Positions 1 through 6,430 are shown, counted from the stretch's first letter. The stretch: 8,184 nt of DNA from Clostridia bacterium (GCA_009929975.1 RZZF01000071.1:1-8184); one strand, 5' to 3'. The notes: a model not told the origin generated them from the sequence alone. A program made the numbers and translations.

Positions 1-1134
1 GTGGATGGACGGGCCGGTTATGTTGAATGGGGCGAAGGCAGCCGGCTGATCGCCGCGATCTGCCATCTCGATGTCGTTCCCGCCGGTGATGGCTGGACCC
101 ATGATCCATTCACCCCGATCGTCCGTGACGACCGGATCATCGCCCGCGGCACCTCCGACGACAAGGGACCGGCCACCGCGGTCCTCTACGCGATGAAAGC
201 CCTGATGGATTCTGGCTGGCAGCCGCCGTGCAGAATCCGCCTGATTGTCGGCCTTGATGAAGAAAGCGGCATGTCCTGCATGCGCCATTACGTGAAGGTC
301 GCCGAGCAGCCGGACGCCGGGTTCACCGCGGATGCTGACTTCCCTGTCATCTACGCGGAAAAAGGTGTCCTGTGGCTGCGTCTGACACAGACGGCCGATG
401 CGTCGTCCCGGTCTTCTCTTGTCAGCGGATCGGCCGGTGAACGTCCGAACATGGTCCCCGCCCGCTGTCGACTGGCGTTTCGCCGTACGCCATCGTCTGA
501 CGACGTTGTCGAGCGCGTCTATGAGGGAGTCCCGGCCCATGCCAGCACCCCGTGGGACGGCAGGAATGCGATCGATCTGGCCATGGCCGACGCGAAATTC
601 GAGCTGGACCAGGCGGGTGAATCACATCCGTTTGTTGATTTTTACCAGGCCATGTTCAGCGGGCAGACGGACGGCCGCAGCCTGGGCATTGCCGGCGAGG
701 ATCTTTCCGGTCCGCTGACGCTCAATGCCGGTGTTCTTGAACTCGGCAGCACAGCCTCTTCGCTGACGATTGATATCCGCTATCCGGTGACGCAGAGCGG
801 CGAAGCGCTGATCGATCAGATCCGGCAGGCCTGCCGCTCATATCATGTGACAGTGGATGTCCTCGATCACATGAATCCGCTGCATGTGCAGCAGGACTCT
901 TTCCTTGTCCGCTCCCTGTCTGAGACTTATGCCGATCTGACAGGATCCGTACAGCCGCCGATCGCGATCGGCGGCGGAACCTATGCCCGTTCAATGCCAA
1001 ATATCGTCGCGTTCGGCCCGGCTTTCCCGGGTGAAACCATGACGGCGCATCAAGTGGATGAACAGATCAGCATCCATCGCTGGCTGGCTTCCGCCGCGAT
1101 CTACCGCGAAGCGCTGCGCCGGCTGGCGGACTGA
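1..1134 (+). CDS. M20-family (PepV/Sapep-type) metallo-dipeptidase, 5' end missing
   Basis: This is a cytosolic dinuclear-metal dipeptidase of peptidase family M20, expected to cleave dipeptides late in peptide breakdown. Visible family motifs are HLDVVPAGDGW (metal ligand His22, with Asp24), GTSDDKG (bridging Asp near 53), DEESG (catalytic Glu87 and metal ligand Glu88), the DADFPVIYAEKG segment (ligand Asp near 111), the lid motif GVPAHASTPWDG (His180), and GGGTYARSMPN followed by AHQVDE (ligand His350). All expected metal ligands are therefore present. PepV proteins run to about 465 residues and carry the first ligand near residue 87, so roughly 65 N-terminal residues are upstream of the window; the GTG at position 1 is probably an internal valine codon rather than the start. 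The gene ends with TGA just before a palindromic terminator and converges on the minus-strand operon. Family confidence is high; substrate range and metal (Mn or Zn) are inference. Confidence 0.93.
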   Translation: MDGRAGYVEWGEGSRLIAAICHLDVVPAGDGWTHDPFTPIVRDDRIIARGTSDDKGPATAVLYAMKALMDSGWQPPCRIRLIVGLDEESGMSCMRHYVKVAEQPDAGFTADADFPVIYAEKGVLWLRLTQTADASSRSSLVSGSAGERPNMVPARCRLAFRRTPSSDDVVERVYEGVPAHASTPWDGRNAIDLAMADAKFELDQAGESHPFVDFYQAMFSGQTDGRSLGIAGEDLSGPLTLNAGVLELGSTASSLTIDIRYPVTQSGEALIDQIRQACRSYHVTVDVLDHMNPLHVQQDSFLVRSLSETYADLTGSVQPPIAIGGGTYARSMPNIVAFGPAFPGETMTAHQVDEQISIHRWLASAAIYREALRRLAD

Positions 1135-1158
1135 TCCGTTCCGTCTCCGCCGGATCTG

Positions 1159-1201
1159 GACAACAAAAAAAGCCGCCCGCGGGCGGCTTTTTTATGTTGT
1201 C
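1159..1201. terminator. Bidirectional rho-independent terminator between convergent genes
   Basis: A perfect 18-bp palindrome, AGCCGCCCGCGGGCGGCT, occupies 1171-1188. It is preceded by a run of A and followed by a run of T (about 1165-1171 and 1188-1193), and the pairing continues outward as GACAAC/GTTGTC with one unpaired base. A GC-rich stem followed by a T tract is present on both strands. It lies 25 nt after the dipeptidase stop and 9 nt after the ispH-rpsA stop, so it can end both converging transcripts. Confidence 0.93.
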
Positions 1202-1209
1202 TGATTTGA

Positions 1210-3540
1210 TCAGAATCTATCGAGTTCGGTCTGGTTGCTGAAACCGGACATCTCATCCTGCAGAGTCTCTTCATACCCTTCAGGATTGATCGGCTCAACT
1301 TCCTTGATGCTGATGCTGATGCGGCGGGATTCATTACTGACCTCAAGCACGCGGGCATCAACTTCCATGCCTTCCGTCAGGACATCGTTCGGCTTATTCA
1401 GCCGGACACTGGCGATCTGGGAGATATGGCACAGGGCGTCAACCCCGGGAGCGATCTCGACAAAGGCACCGAACGGGAACATGCGGACCACGATACCGCG
1501 TACGATCGATCCGACCGGGAAGCGGCTTTCAACATCATGATACGGATCATCCTCGAGTTTCTTGTAACCGAGTGAAATACGCTTGCGCTCGGCATCAAAA
1601 TCCTTGACATGGACATTCACCTTGTCACCGACGCTGACGACATCAGAGGGGTGGCGGATGCGCTTCCATGACAGTTCGGACACATGGACCAGGCCATCGA
1701 CACCGCCGATATCGACGAAGGCACCGAAGTCTGTCAGACTGCGCACGACACCTTCATACTCATTGCCGACGGCAATCGTCTGCCACAGTTCTTCGGCCTT
1801 TTTCTTACGCTCATTGGCCAGCAGCGCACGGCGTGAGCCTGAAACACGGAGCCGCTTCTTATCCGGATCATACTGGGTGACCAGGATTTCCAGCGTCTGG
1901 CCGCGATATGGCTCAAGGTCATCAACGATGCCCATTTCAAGCTGTGTCCGATGGATATAGATATCAACGCCGCCGTAGCTGGCAATGACACCGTCCTTGA
2001 CCACATTGACCACCTTGACGATGATCGGGGTGCGGTCATTGTAGGCTTCCTCGATCAGGCCCTTGTATTTGCCGAAATCAACCCGGGCCTTGGACAGGAT
2101 GATTTCCTTGCCGAAGTCTGAATTGCGGATATTGCGCACATAGACATCAATCTCGCGATGCTCACGGATCGCCTCATCGAGGTCAAAGTCCGGATCGCCG
2201 TCAAATTCATGACGCGGAATACGGCCTTCTGATTTATCACGGACATCGACATAAACGTGGTCATTATCATAACGGACCACGACACCTTTGACCGTCGCGC
2301 CGCGTTTCAGCTGCGGAATATTGTCGATGAAATCAGTAAAGCTGATATCACCGGATTCCTGGGCCGATTCGTCTTCTTTATCAGGTACAGAGGCATCCAC
2401 CGTGCCTTCAGCTTCTGCAGCAGAGGCATCCACTTCGTCCCCGGCGTCCGATTCAGCGGCTTCAACTGATTCAGCGGCTTCGGCGGCCTTTTTCTCGACC
2501 ACTTCTTCAGCAGCCTCTTCCGCGACCACCGCTTCAGCGGTCTCAGACGCGGCGGCTTCCGACTGAACTTCAGCTGCAGGTTCAACCTGATCAGCGGCTG
2601 TTTCAACGGCCTGTTCCTGGACTTGTTCCTGAACCTGTTCGAGTTCAAGATTCTGTTTTTCTTCCTGCTGGTTCTGCACAACCTCTTTGTCAGTCATTGT
2701 GTGGATAACCTCCCGTATAATGCGTTCTGGTGTTGATGCACCGGCGATTATCCCGATAGTCAGTGATTCGAGTTCGCGATCAGCGAGAATGGAGTTGACC
2801 TGTTCCGGATATTCGATTAAATGCGTCTCACCACATCGACTTTGACAGATTTCCAGAAGTTTCTGTGTATTTGAGCTGCTGGTGCTTCCCAGCACAAACA
2901 TCACGTCAACCTTGCCAGCTATCGCCGCGGCTTCCTTCTGCCTGTTTTCAGTCGTAATACATATTGTATCAAAAATCTCAATCTTTGCAATTTTTTTCTG
3001 CAGAATACGCTTGATTTGCTGATATTCGCTGGTCGAAAACGTTGTTTGCGAGACAAGAATGTGTTTTTGATCAATAAATGGATATTGTTCGGCCTCGGCG
3101 GCACTGTTGACAATCACCGCCCGGCCTTCACATTCGCCGTTGATTCCGATCACTTCGGGATGCCGCGGCGAGCCGGCGATGATCACCCGGTCGCCATTCT
3201 GCCATGCTTCACGGACAATCCGGTGAATCTTGCCGACAAATGGACAGGTCCGGTCAATGATGACACAGTGTTTCTGCCTGAGCTGCTCAATTTCCTGCGG
3301 GGTGACGCCATGGGCGCGGATCAGGACCTGGCTGCCCGGCTCGATCTCGTCAATGGTCCTGGCCAGCCGCATGCCGCGGCTGACCAGATCGTCAATTACC
3401 AGATCATTGTGGATCAGCCGGCCATACATATACAGTGGCCCGGGATGATCATCCTTTTGCCCGATCATCGTATCGGCCGACCGGACTGCCTGGCTGACGC
3501 CAAAGCAGAATCCAGAGGTCGCTGCCTTAATGATTTTCAT
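1210..3540 (-). CDS. ispH-rpsA: IspH (HMBPP reductase) fused to 30S ribosomal protein S1
   Basis: This 776-residue protein joins two activities. Residues 1-281 are IspH/LytB, the [4Fe-4S] enzyme making IPP and DMAPP from HMBPP in the last step of the MEP isoprenoid pathway. The cluster cysteines are Cys12 (FCFGV), Cys99 (TCPFV) and Cys194 (DTICITT); substrate-site motifs are HND (His44), AHGV (His77), HPEV (His127, Glu129), SQTT (Thr166/167) and SSSN (222-224). Residues 283-398 form an acidic Glu/Ala-rich linker. Four S1 RNA-binding domains follow, at about 411-484, 501-570, 590-660 and 675-747; the last two are the most typical (DFGAFVDIGGVDGLVHVSE and FGAFVEIAPGVDALCHIS). This fusion is known in several Bacillota. 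The start is supported by GAGG at 3549-3552, 8 nt upstream. It is the last gene of the operon, 23 nt after plsC, and stops beside a terminator. Oddities are a low-GC patch near 2941-3090 and a possible internal S1 start at residue 282. Confidence 0.97.
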   Translation of the reverse strand: MKIIKAATSGFCFGVSQAVRSADTMIGQKDDHPGPLYMYGRLIHNDLVIDDLVSRGMRLARTIDEIEPGSQVLIRAHGVTPQEIEQLRQKHCVIIDRTCPFVGKIHRIVREAWQNGDRVIIAGSPRHPEVIGINGECEGRAVIVNSAAEAEQYPFIDQKHILVSQTTFSTSEYQQIKRILQKKIAKIEIFDTICITTENRQKEAAAIAGKVDVMFVLGSTSSSNTQKLLEICQSRCGETHLIEYPEQVNSILADRELESLTIGIIAGASTPERIIREVIHTMTDKEVVQNQQEEKQNLELEQVQEQVQEQAVETAADQVEPAAEVQSEAAASETAEAVVAEEAAEEVVEKKAAEAAESVEAAESDAGDEVDASAAEAEGTVDASVPDKEDESAQESGDISFTDFIDNIPQLKRGATVKGVVVRYDNDHVYVDVRDKSEGRIPRHEFDGDPDFDLDEAIREHREIDVYVRNIRNSDFGKEIILSKARVDFGKYKGLIEEAYNDRTPIIVKVVNVVKDGVIASYGGVDIYIHRTQLEMGIVDDLEPYRGQTLEILVTQYDPDKKRLRVSGSRRALLANERKKKAEELWQTIAVGNEYEGVVRSLTDFGAFVDIGGVDGLVHVSELSWKRIRHPSDVVSVGDKVNVHVKDFDAERKRISLGYKKLEDDPYHDVESRFPVGSIVRGIVVRMFPFGAFVEIAPGVDALCHISQIASVRLNKPNDVLTEGMEVDARVLEVSNESRRISISIKEVEPINPEGYEETLQDEMSGFSNQTELDRF
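2347..2694 (-). repeat. Low-complexity Glu/Ala/Val-rich linker with short degenerate repeats
   Basis: This stretch codes for residues 283-398 of the IspH-S1 fusion, between the enzyme and the first S1 domain. It is rich in Glu, Ala, Val and Gln and is expected to be disordered and strongly acidic. The DNA contains short direct repeats: GATTCAGCGGCTTC at 2450-2463 and 2468-2481, CAGAGGCATCCAC at 2388-2400 and 2421-2433, and an approximate 12-bp unit (TGTTCCTGGACT-like) repeated near 2600-2640 that encodes VQEQVQEQ. Such repeats could change the linker length by slippage in multiples of three without breaking either domain. Confidence 0.75.
2695..2714 (-). promoter_or_regulatory. Possible internal ribosome binding site and ATG for free ribosomal protein S1
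   Basis: On the coding strand, GGGAGG (2709-2714) lies 11 nt upstream of the in-frame ATG at 2697-2695, which is Met282 (MTDKEVVQ). This is exactly where the IspH domain ends and the linker begins. Initiation there would give a 495-residue protein with the linker and four S1 domains. The spacing is longer than ideal, and GGGAGG also encodes the ordinary IspH residues Arg-Glu, so the match may be chance. Confidence 0.35.
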
Positions 3541-3563
3541 CTGTCTTTCCTCATCTTTATCCG

Positions 3564-4226
3564 TCAGTTTCCGCTTTCGTCATCGTCCGCCGCTTCCAGC
3601 AGGGTGTATTCCTTCCCGTCCAGCGCGTAGATCCTGCGCATCACCGCTTCCGCCAGATCATTGATCGACATGGCGTGTTCTGCGTATTCCGGCAGTTCCT
3701 GCAGGTGAAACGGTTCGCCATAGATGATCCGGATCCTGCCCAGCAGACGGAACCGGCCGCTGACCGCTACCGGCAGCAGTGGAACTTTGAGCCGTTTCGC
3801 GAAATGCGCCGCACCGCTGCGGGGCCGGACATAGGGGATCATCGCGTCCGGTACCCGGGTTCCCTGCGGAAACATGCCGACAATTCCGTTTTGTGCCAGA
3901 GCCTGCATGATGCCGCGGGCTGTCGCCAGATCCGGTTTATCCCGGTTCACGGGAATGCCGCCGAGCCAGCGCAGAACGCGTCCGAGCAGCGGAATACGAA
4001 ACAGCTCCTGTTTGCCGACCCAGGAAATCCAGGGGCGAACCCGGCAATGAATCGCCAGAACATCGACCAGATGGGTGTGGTTGGCCACCAGAATCAAAGG
4101 TCCCTGAGCCGGAACATGGTCCAGCCCCAGGTATTCAACCCGGTACAGCAGCCGGACCAGGATCAGCAGCCCACGGCGGACAAAACGCCGGCCGAAGGTC
4201 AACCGCTCAGTCGTCAGCGGCGGCAT
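3564..4226 (-). CDS. plsC: 1-acyl-sn-glycerol-3-phosphate acyltransferase (PlsC family)
   Basis: PlsC transfers an acyl group to the 2 position of lysophosphatidic acid, giving phosphatidic acid for membrane phospholipids; it acts at the inner face of the membrane. The 220-residue length fits the small bacterial forms. The catalytic HX4D motif is NHTHLVD (His50, Asp55). The second block is GGIPVNRD (89-96), the third FPQGTR (119-124) and the fourth VPLLPVAVSG (148-157). A hydrophobic stretch near residues 19-30 may anchor the N terminus to the membrane. The third motif is usually FPEGTR, so the Glu to Gln change at 121 is notable. The ATG follows the cmk stop by one base, and no clear Shine-Dalgarno sequence precedes it, so translation is probably coupled to cmk. 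The ispH-rpsA start follows 23 nt after its stop. The cmk-plsC-ispH-rpsA order, known in Clostridia, supports the call. Confidence 0.92.
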   Translation of the reverse strand: MPPLTTERLTFGRRFVRRGLLILVRLLYRVEYLGLDHVPAQGPLILVANHTHLVDVLAIHCRVRPWISWVGKQELFRIPLLGRVLRWLGGIPVNRDKPDLATARGIMQALAQNGIVGMFPQGTRVPDAMIPYVRPRSGAAHFAKRLKVPLLPVAVSGRFRLLGRIRIIYGEPFHLQELPEYAEHAMSINDLAEAVMRRIYALDGKEYTLLEAADDDESGN

Positions 4227-4227
4227 A

Positions 4228-4911
4228 TCAGCCGGCCACCGGCCGGTTGTTGTTGATGTTCGCCAGTATCAGGTCAATTACCTCGTCGATCGACAGGCCG
4301 GTTGAATCTACCAGCAGCGCGTCATCCGCCTGGCACAGCGGTGCCATCTCACGCTGTGAATCCTGCCGGTCGCGGATTTCCATATCCTGCATCACCTGAT
4401 CCTGAGTGGTTGACCGGTCGCCCTGGCTGCGCAGATCCGCCAGGCGTCGCCGGGCCCGTTCCTGGACTGACGCGGTCAGAAAAAACTTATAAGGGGCATC
4501 GGGCAGCACATACGTACCGATATCACGTCCGTCAATCACCAGTGGCTGGCGGGCGGCGATCTGACGCTGCAGCTCCACCAGACGATGCCGTACCACCGGC
4601 AGCGCGCTGATATCCGACGCGGCCATGGACACATCCGGGGTACGGATCAGCGTTGTCACATCTTCGCCGTCGATCAGCACATGCTGTTCTCCCTCACTGA
4701 AACAAATATCGATCTCGATTTCCGTGAGGAGCCTTTCCACGTCCGGTCCGTATCCCGGCCGGATCCCGCGGCGCAGCGCGGCCAGACCAACAGCCCGGTA
4801 CATCGCGCCGGTGTCCATGTAGAGAATATTCAGCCGGCGGGCCAGCCGGCGGGCAATGGTACTTTTACCGGCTCCGGCCGGACCGTCAATCGCTATGGTC
4901 AGATGCTTCAT
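4228..4911 (-). CDS. cmk: Cytidylate kinase (CMP/dCMP kinase)
   Basis: Cytidylate kinase phosphorylates CMP and dCMP with ATP to give CDP and dCDP in the cytosol, recycling CMP released by RNA turnover and phospholipid synthesis. The 227-residue length is normal. The P-loop is GPAGAGKST (10-18), followed by the nucleotide-binding DTGAMYRA (33-40), the NMP-binding segment DVTTLIRTPDVS (84-95), GRDIGT (128-133) and the lid/catalytic motif RDRQDSQR (180-187). The C-terminal DSTGLSIDEVI is also typical of the family. The start is supported by AGGAG (4919-4923) 7 nt upstream of the ATG. The gene begins 51 nt after the HutP-like gene and overlaps nothing; plsC starts one base after its TGA. No obvious promoter was seen in the 51-nt gap, so read-through from the upstream regulator genes is likely. 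Confidence 0.97.
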   Translation of the reverse strand: MKHLTIAIDGPAGAGKSTIARRLARRLNILYMDTGAMYRAVGLAALRRGIRPGYGPDVERLLTEIEIDICFSEGEQHVLIDGEDVTTLIRTPDVSMAASDISALPVVRHRLVELQRQIAARQPLVIDGRDIGTYVLPDAPYKFFLTASVQERARRRLADLRSQGDRSTTQDQVMQDMEIRDRQDSQREMAPLCQADDALLVDSTGLSIDEVIDLILANINNNRPVAG

Positions 4912-4962
4912 CGGTTATCTCCTGTTGATGGATAAATGAATCCGGGAACTCAGCCCGCCTGC

Positions 4963-5385
4963 TCAGATGACACGGTGCCCGAGTCCGATCGCGATCTCAT
5001 TGAGATGCAGAAGACCGATTCCGAAATACGCGCAGACACCGATATGGTCTTCGAACCGCGCGATACTGAGTTTGCCGCCGACATTGAGTCCGACGGCTTT
5101 CTGCATCAGCTGCGAGACGGCTTCATGAGCCGCTCCGGCCACGGCGCCTTCCTCGGCATGGGTCGACATGATCACCTGTTCGCGTTTCGCCGCGATGACA
5201 GCCCGTTCGATCATGCGGGATACCGACGCGATGTATTCACCGCCGAAATCGACGGCGGCCGCCCGGATTCCATCGAGAGCAAGTGACTCGATCAGCTCCC
5301 TCTCCTCCTGGTGCCCAACGGTCAGTGCCATGCGGATTGCCGCGCTGGCAGCCCGTTTGCTGCCTCCCAGTTCCGGTTCAGCCAT
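4963..5385 (-). CDS. HutP-family putative RNA-binding regulator
   Basis: This 140-residue protein resembles the clostridial branch of the HutP family. Bacillus subtilis HutP binds UAG-rich RNA with L-histidine and Mg2+ and prevents termination in the hut operon. Visible features are an N-terminal GSKRAASAAIRMA helix (8-20), DFGGEYIASV (46-55), MIERAVIAAKRE (58-69), HAEEGAVAGAAHEA (76-89), GLNVGGKLSIAR (99-110) and the glycine-rich C terminus FGIGLLHLNEIAIGLGH (121-137), which matches the end of HutP. By eye, His76 aligns with HutP ligand His73, but the His77 position is Gly80, and the third ligand is uncertain (His127 nearby). No hut gene is visible, so the target and ligand are unknown. The chosen ATG has AAGGAGA 8 nt upstream; a start at 5412 would have no ribosome site. 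It overlaps the rpiR-type gene by 8 nt, and cmk follows. Confidence 0.8.
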   Translation of the reverse strand: MAEPELGGSKRAASAAIRMALTVGHQEERELIESLALDGIRAAAVDFGGEYIASVSRMIERAVIAAKREQVIMSTHAEEGAVAGAAHEAVSQLMQKAVGLNVGGKLSIARFEDHIGVCAYFGIGLLHLNEIAIGLGHRVI

Positions 5386-6259
5386 CGGTCTGCTCTCCTT
5401 TATCATAGACATTGTATTCGTCCCAGATCCGTTCCAGTTTCTCCAGCGAACGGGTCACCGCGTCTTCCCGGCGATAGCCGATGGCGGCGATCAGCGCGTT
5501 GATCACACTGAGCGGCGCGACCAGCGAGTCGACGAATGACGCCATGTCACTCGGAGCCAGCAGACTGACATCAGCGGCATTTGATATCGGTGTGCCGGCC
5601 TTGTCGGTGATCGCGACGACGGAAGCCCCCATGTCGTGGGAATAGCGCATCGCCTTGATCGTCCGCTGTGAATAACGGGGAAAGCTGATCCCGATGACCA
5701 CGTCCCCGCCGCGCACCGGCAGAATCTGCTCAAACATTTCGCTGACACTGGTGGTGTTGACAAGCCGGACATTATCGAAAATGAGATTAAAATAAAATGA
5801 CAGAAATGAGGCCAGCGGCGCAGCACTGCGCACACCGAGAATATAAATCCGGTCCGCGTTGAGAATCAGGTCAACCGCCTGGTTGAAATCGGCCCGTTTC
5901 AGTGATTCATGCGTTCGCCGCAGTTTATCGATATCAGCATGCAGGACCGCTCCGAGAATATCATCACGCGCGTTGAGCCGCATGGATGCCTTGATGCGCT
6001 GGACCGATGTCAGCCTGACCTTGAGTTCTTCCTGCAGAACACGCTGAAAATGAGGGTATCCCTCGAAGCCAAGCTCCATGGCGAAACGGACCACCGTTGA
6101 TTCGCTGACCTTCGCTTCTTCACCGATGCGCGCGGCTGTCATATAGGCCGCTTGTTCATAGTTGGCCAGAATATAACCGGCGATGGCTTTCTGCCCTTTG
6201 CTCATTTTCGGCAGTTCATCTGTAATCTGGCGGATCAGGCCAGGACGCTCCTGTGACAT
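5378..6259 (-). CDS. MurR/RpiR-family transcriptional regulator (HTH-SIS)
   Basis: This 293-residue cytosolic DNA-binding regulator has the standard two-domain layout. The N-terminal HTH_6 domain (about 1-77) contains the helix-turn-helix MTAARIGEEAKVSESTVVRFAMELGFEGYPHFQ region at 40-72. The SIS sugar-phosphate-binding domain spans about 125-260, with ILGVRSAA (140-147), GGDVVIGISFPRYSQRT (184-200) and GASVVAITDKAGTPIS (211-226). RpiR proteins usually sense a phosphorylated sugar or amino sugar and control its metabolism, but no sugar genes are next to this one, so the ligand is unknown. A TGA lies two codons upstream of the ATG in frame, so the protein cannot start further upstream. AGAGG is 11 nt before it, a rather long spacing. 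It is the first gene of the proposed operon, 171 nt after the oadA-like stop, and its stop overlaps the start of the HutP-like gene. Confidence 0.93.
   Translation of the reverse strand: MSQERPGLIRQITDELPKMSKGQKAIAGYILANYEQAAYMTAARIGEEAKVSESTVVRFAMELGFEGYPHFQRVLQEELKVRLTSVQRIKASMRLNARDDILGAVLHADIDKLRRTHESLKRADFNQAVDLILNADRIYILGVRSAAPLASFLSFYFNLIFDNVRLVNTTSVSEMFEQILPVRGGDVVIGISFPRYSQRTIKAMRYSHDMGASVVAITDKAGTPISNAADVSLLAPSDMASFVDSLVAPLSVINALIAAIGYRREDAVTRSLEKLERIWDEYNVYDKGEQTDG
5394..5400 (-). promoter_or_regulatory. Ribosome binding site that fixes the HutP-like start
   Basis: AAGGAGA on the minus strand lies inside the end of the rpiR-type gene, 8 nt before the ATG at 5385-5383. The alternative upstream ATG at 5412 has no comparable sequence before it. 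The resulting ATGGCTGA overlap suggests translational coupling of the two regulators. Confidence 0.75.
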
Positions 6260-6308
6260 GACTCAATGTACCTCTCTATCCATCAGCTTCGTTCGCTTCT
6301 TTATCTGG

Positions 6309-6317
6309 ATCATACCA
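6309..6317 (-). promoter_or_regulatory. Possible extended -10 promoter for the rpiR-type gene and operon
   Basis: The minus strand reads TGGTATGAT, which matches the extended -10 consensus TGnTATAAT at all but one base. It is placed just after the upstream hairpin and about 50 nt before the rpiR-type ATG. No good -35 hexamer was seen at 16-18 nt, which is tolerated by extended -10 promoters. This is a motif match only. Confidence 0.4.
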
Positions 6318-6320
6318 CAC

Positions 6321-6392
6321 CGGAAAAGAGAATGCCCGATTCCCGCCAGTTGACAGATCATCTCTGCCTGAGGGTTCGGGAAACCGGGCATT
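6321..6392 (-). terminator. Long hairpin with T-rich tail after the oadA-like gene
   Basis: Read on the plus strand, AATGCCCG (6331-6338) pairs with CGGGCATT (6385-6392), and inside it TTCCCG (6340-6345) pairs with CGGGAA (6377-6382) across a small 1x2 internal loop. The enclosed 31 nt can form a further stem (GGCAGA/TCTGTC) on the minus strand. Minus-strand transcription then meets TCTCTTTT. This fits a rho-independent terminator for the biotin carrier/oadA-like transcript, although the stem is unusually long and the T run is interrupted. The remainder of the 171-nt gap holds only the possible rpiR promoter. Confidence 0.6.
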
Positions 6393-6430
6393 TCATGTTT
6401 CATCTCAGTGGATTCCAGTCATCGGTCCGC

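Noticed and set aside
1..3. GTG as the true start of the dipeptidase
   Set aside because: The family needs about 65 more residues before the first metal ligand, and the sequence from residue 1 already aligns with the interior of PepV.
2714..2722. TATAAT-like sequence on the plus strand (CGTATAATG)
   Set aside because: It lies inside ispH on the non-coding strand, with no matching -35 hexamer noticed and no plus-strand gene downstream.
3016..3630. Plus-strand open frame of 204 codons opposite ispH
   Set aside because: It runs antisense to a clearly conserved ispH with all catalytic motifs, has no ribosome site or recognisable family, and crosses the ispH start region; it is a by-product of GC-rich codon use.
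3675..4256. Plus-strand open frame of 193 codons opposite plsC
   Set aside because: It is antisense to plsC, rich in Gln, Pro and Arg as expected of a shadow frame, and lacks any known motif.
5386..5412. Longer HutP-like protein starting at the ATG at 5412
   Set aside because: It would add nine residues with no upstream ribosome site and a larger overlap with the rpiR-type gene, whereas the ATG at 5385 has AAGGAGA at good spacing.
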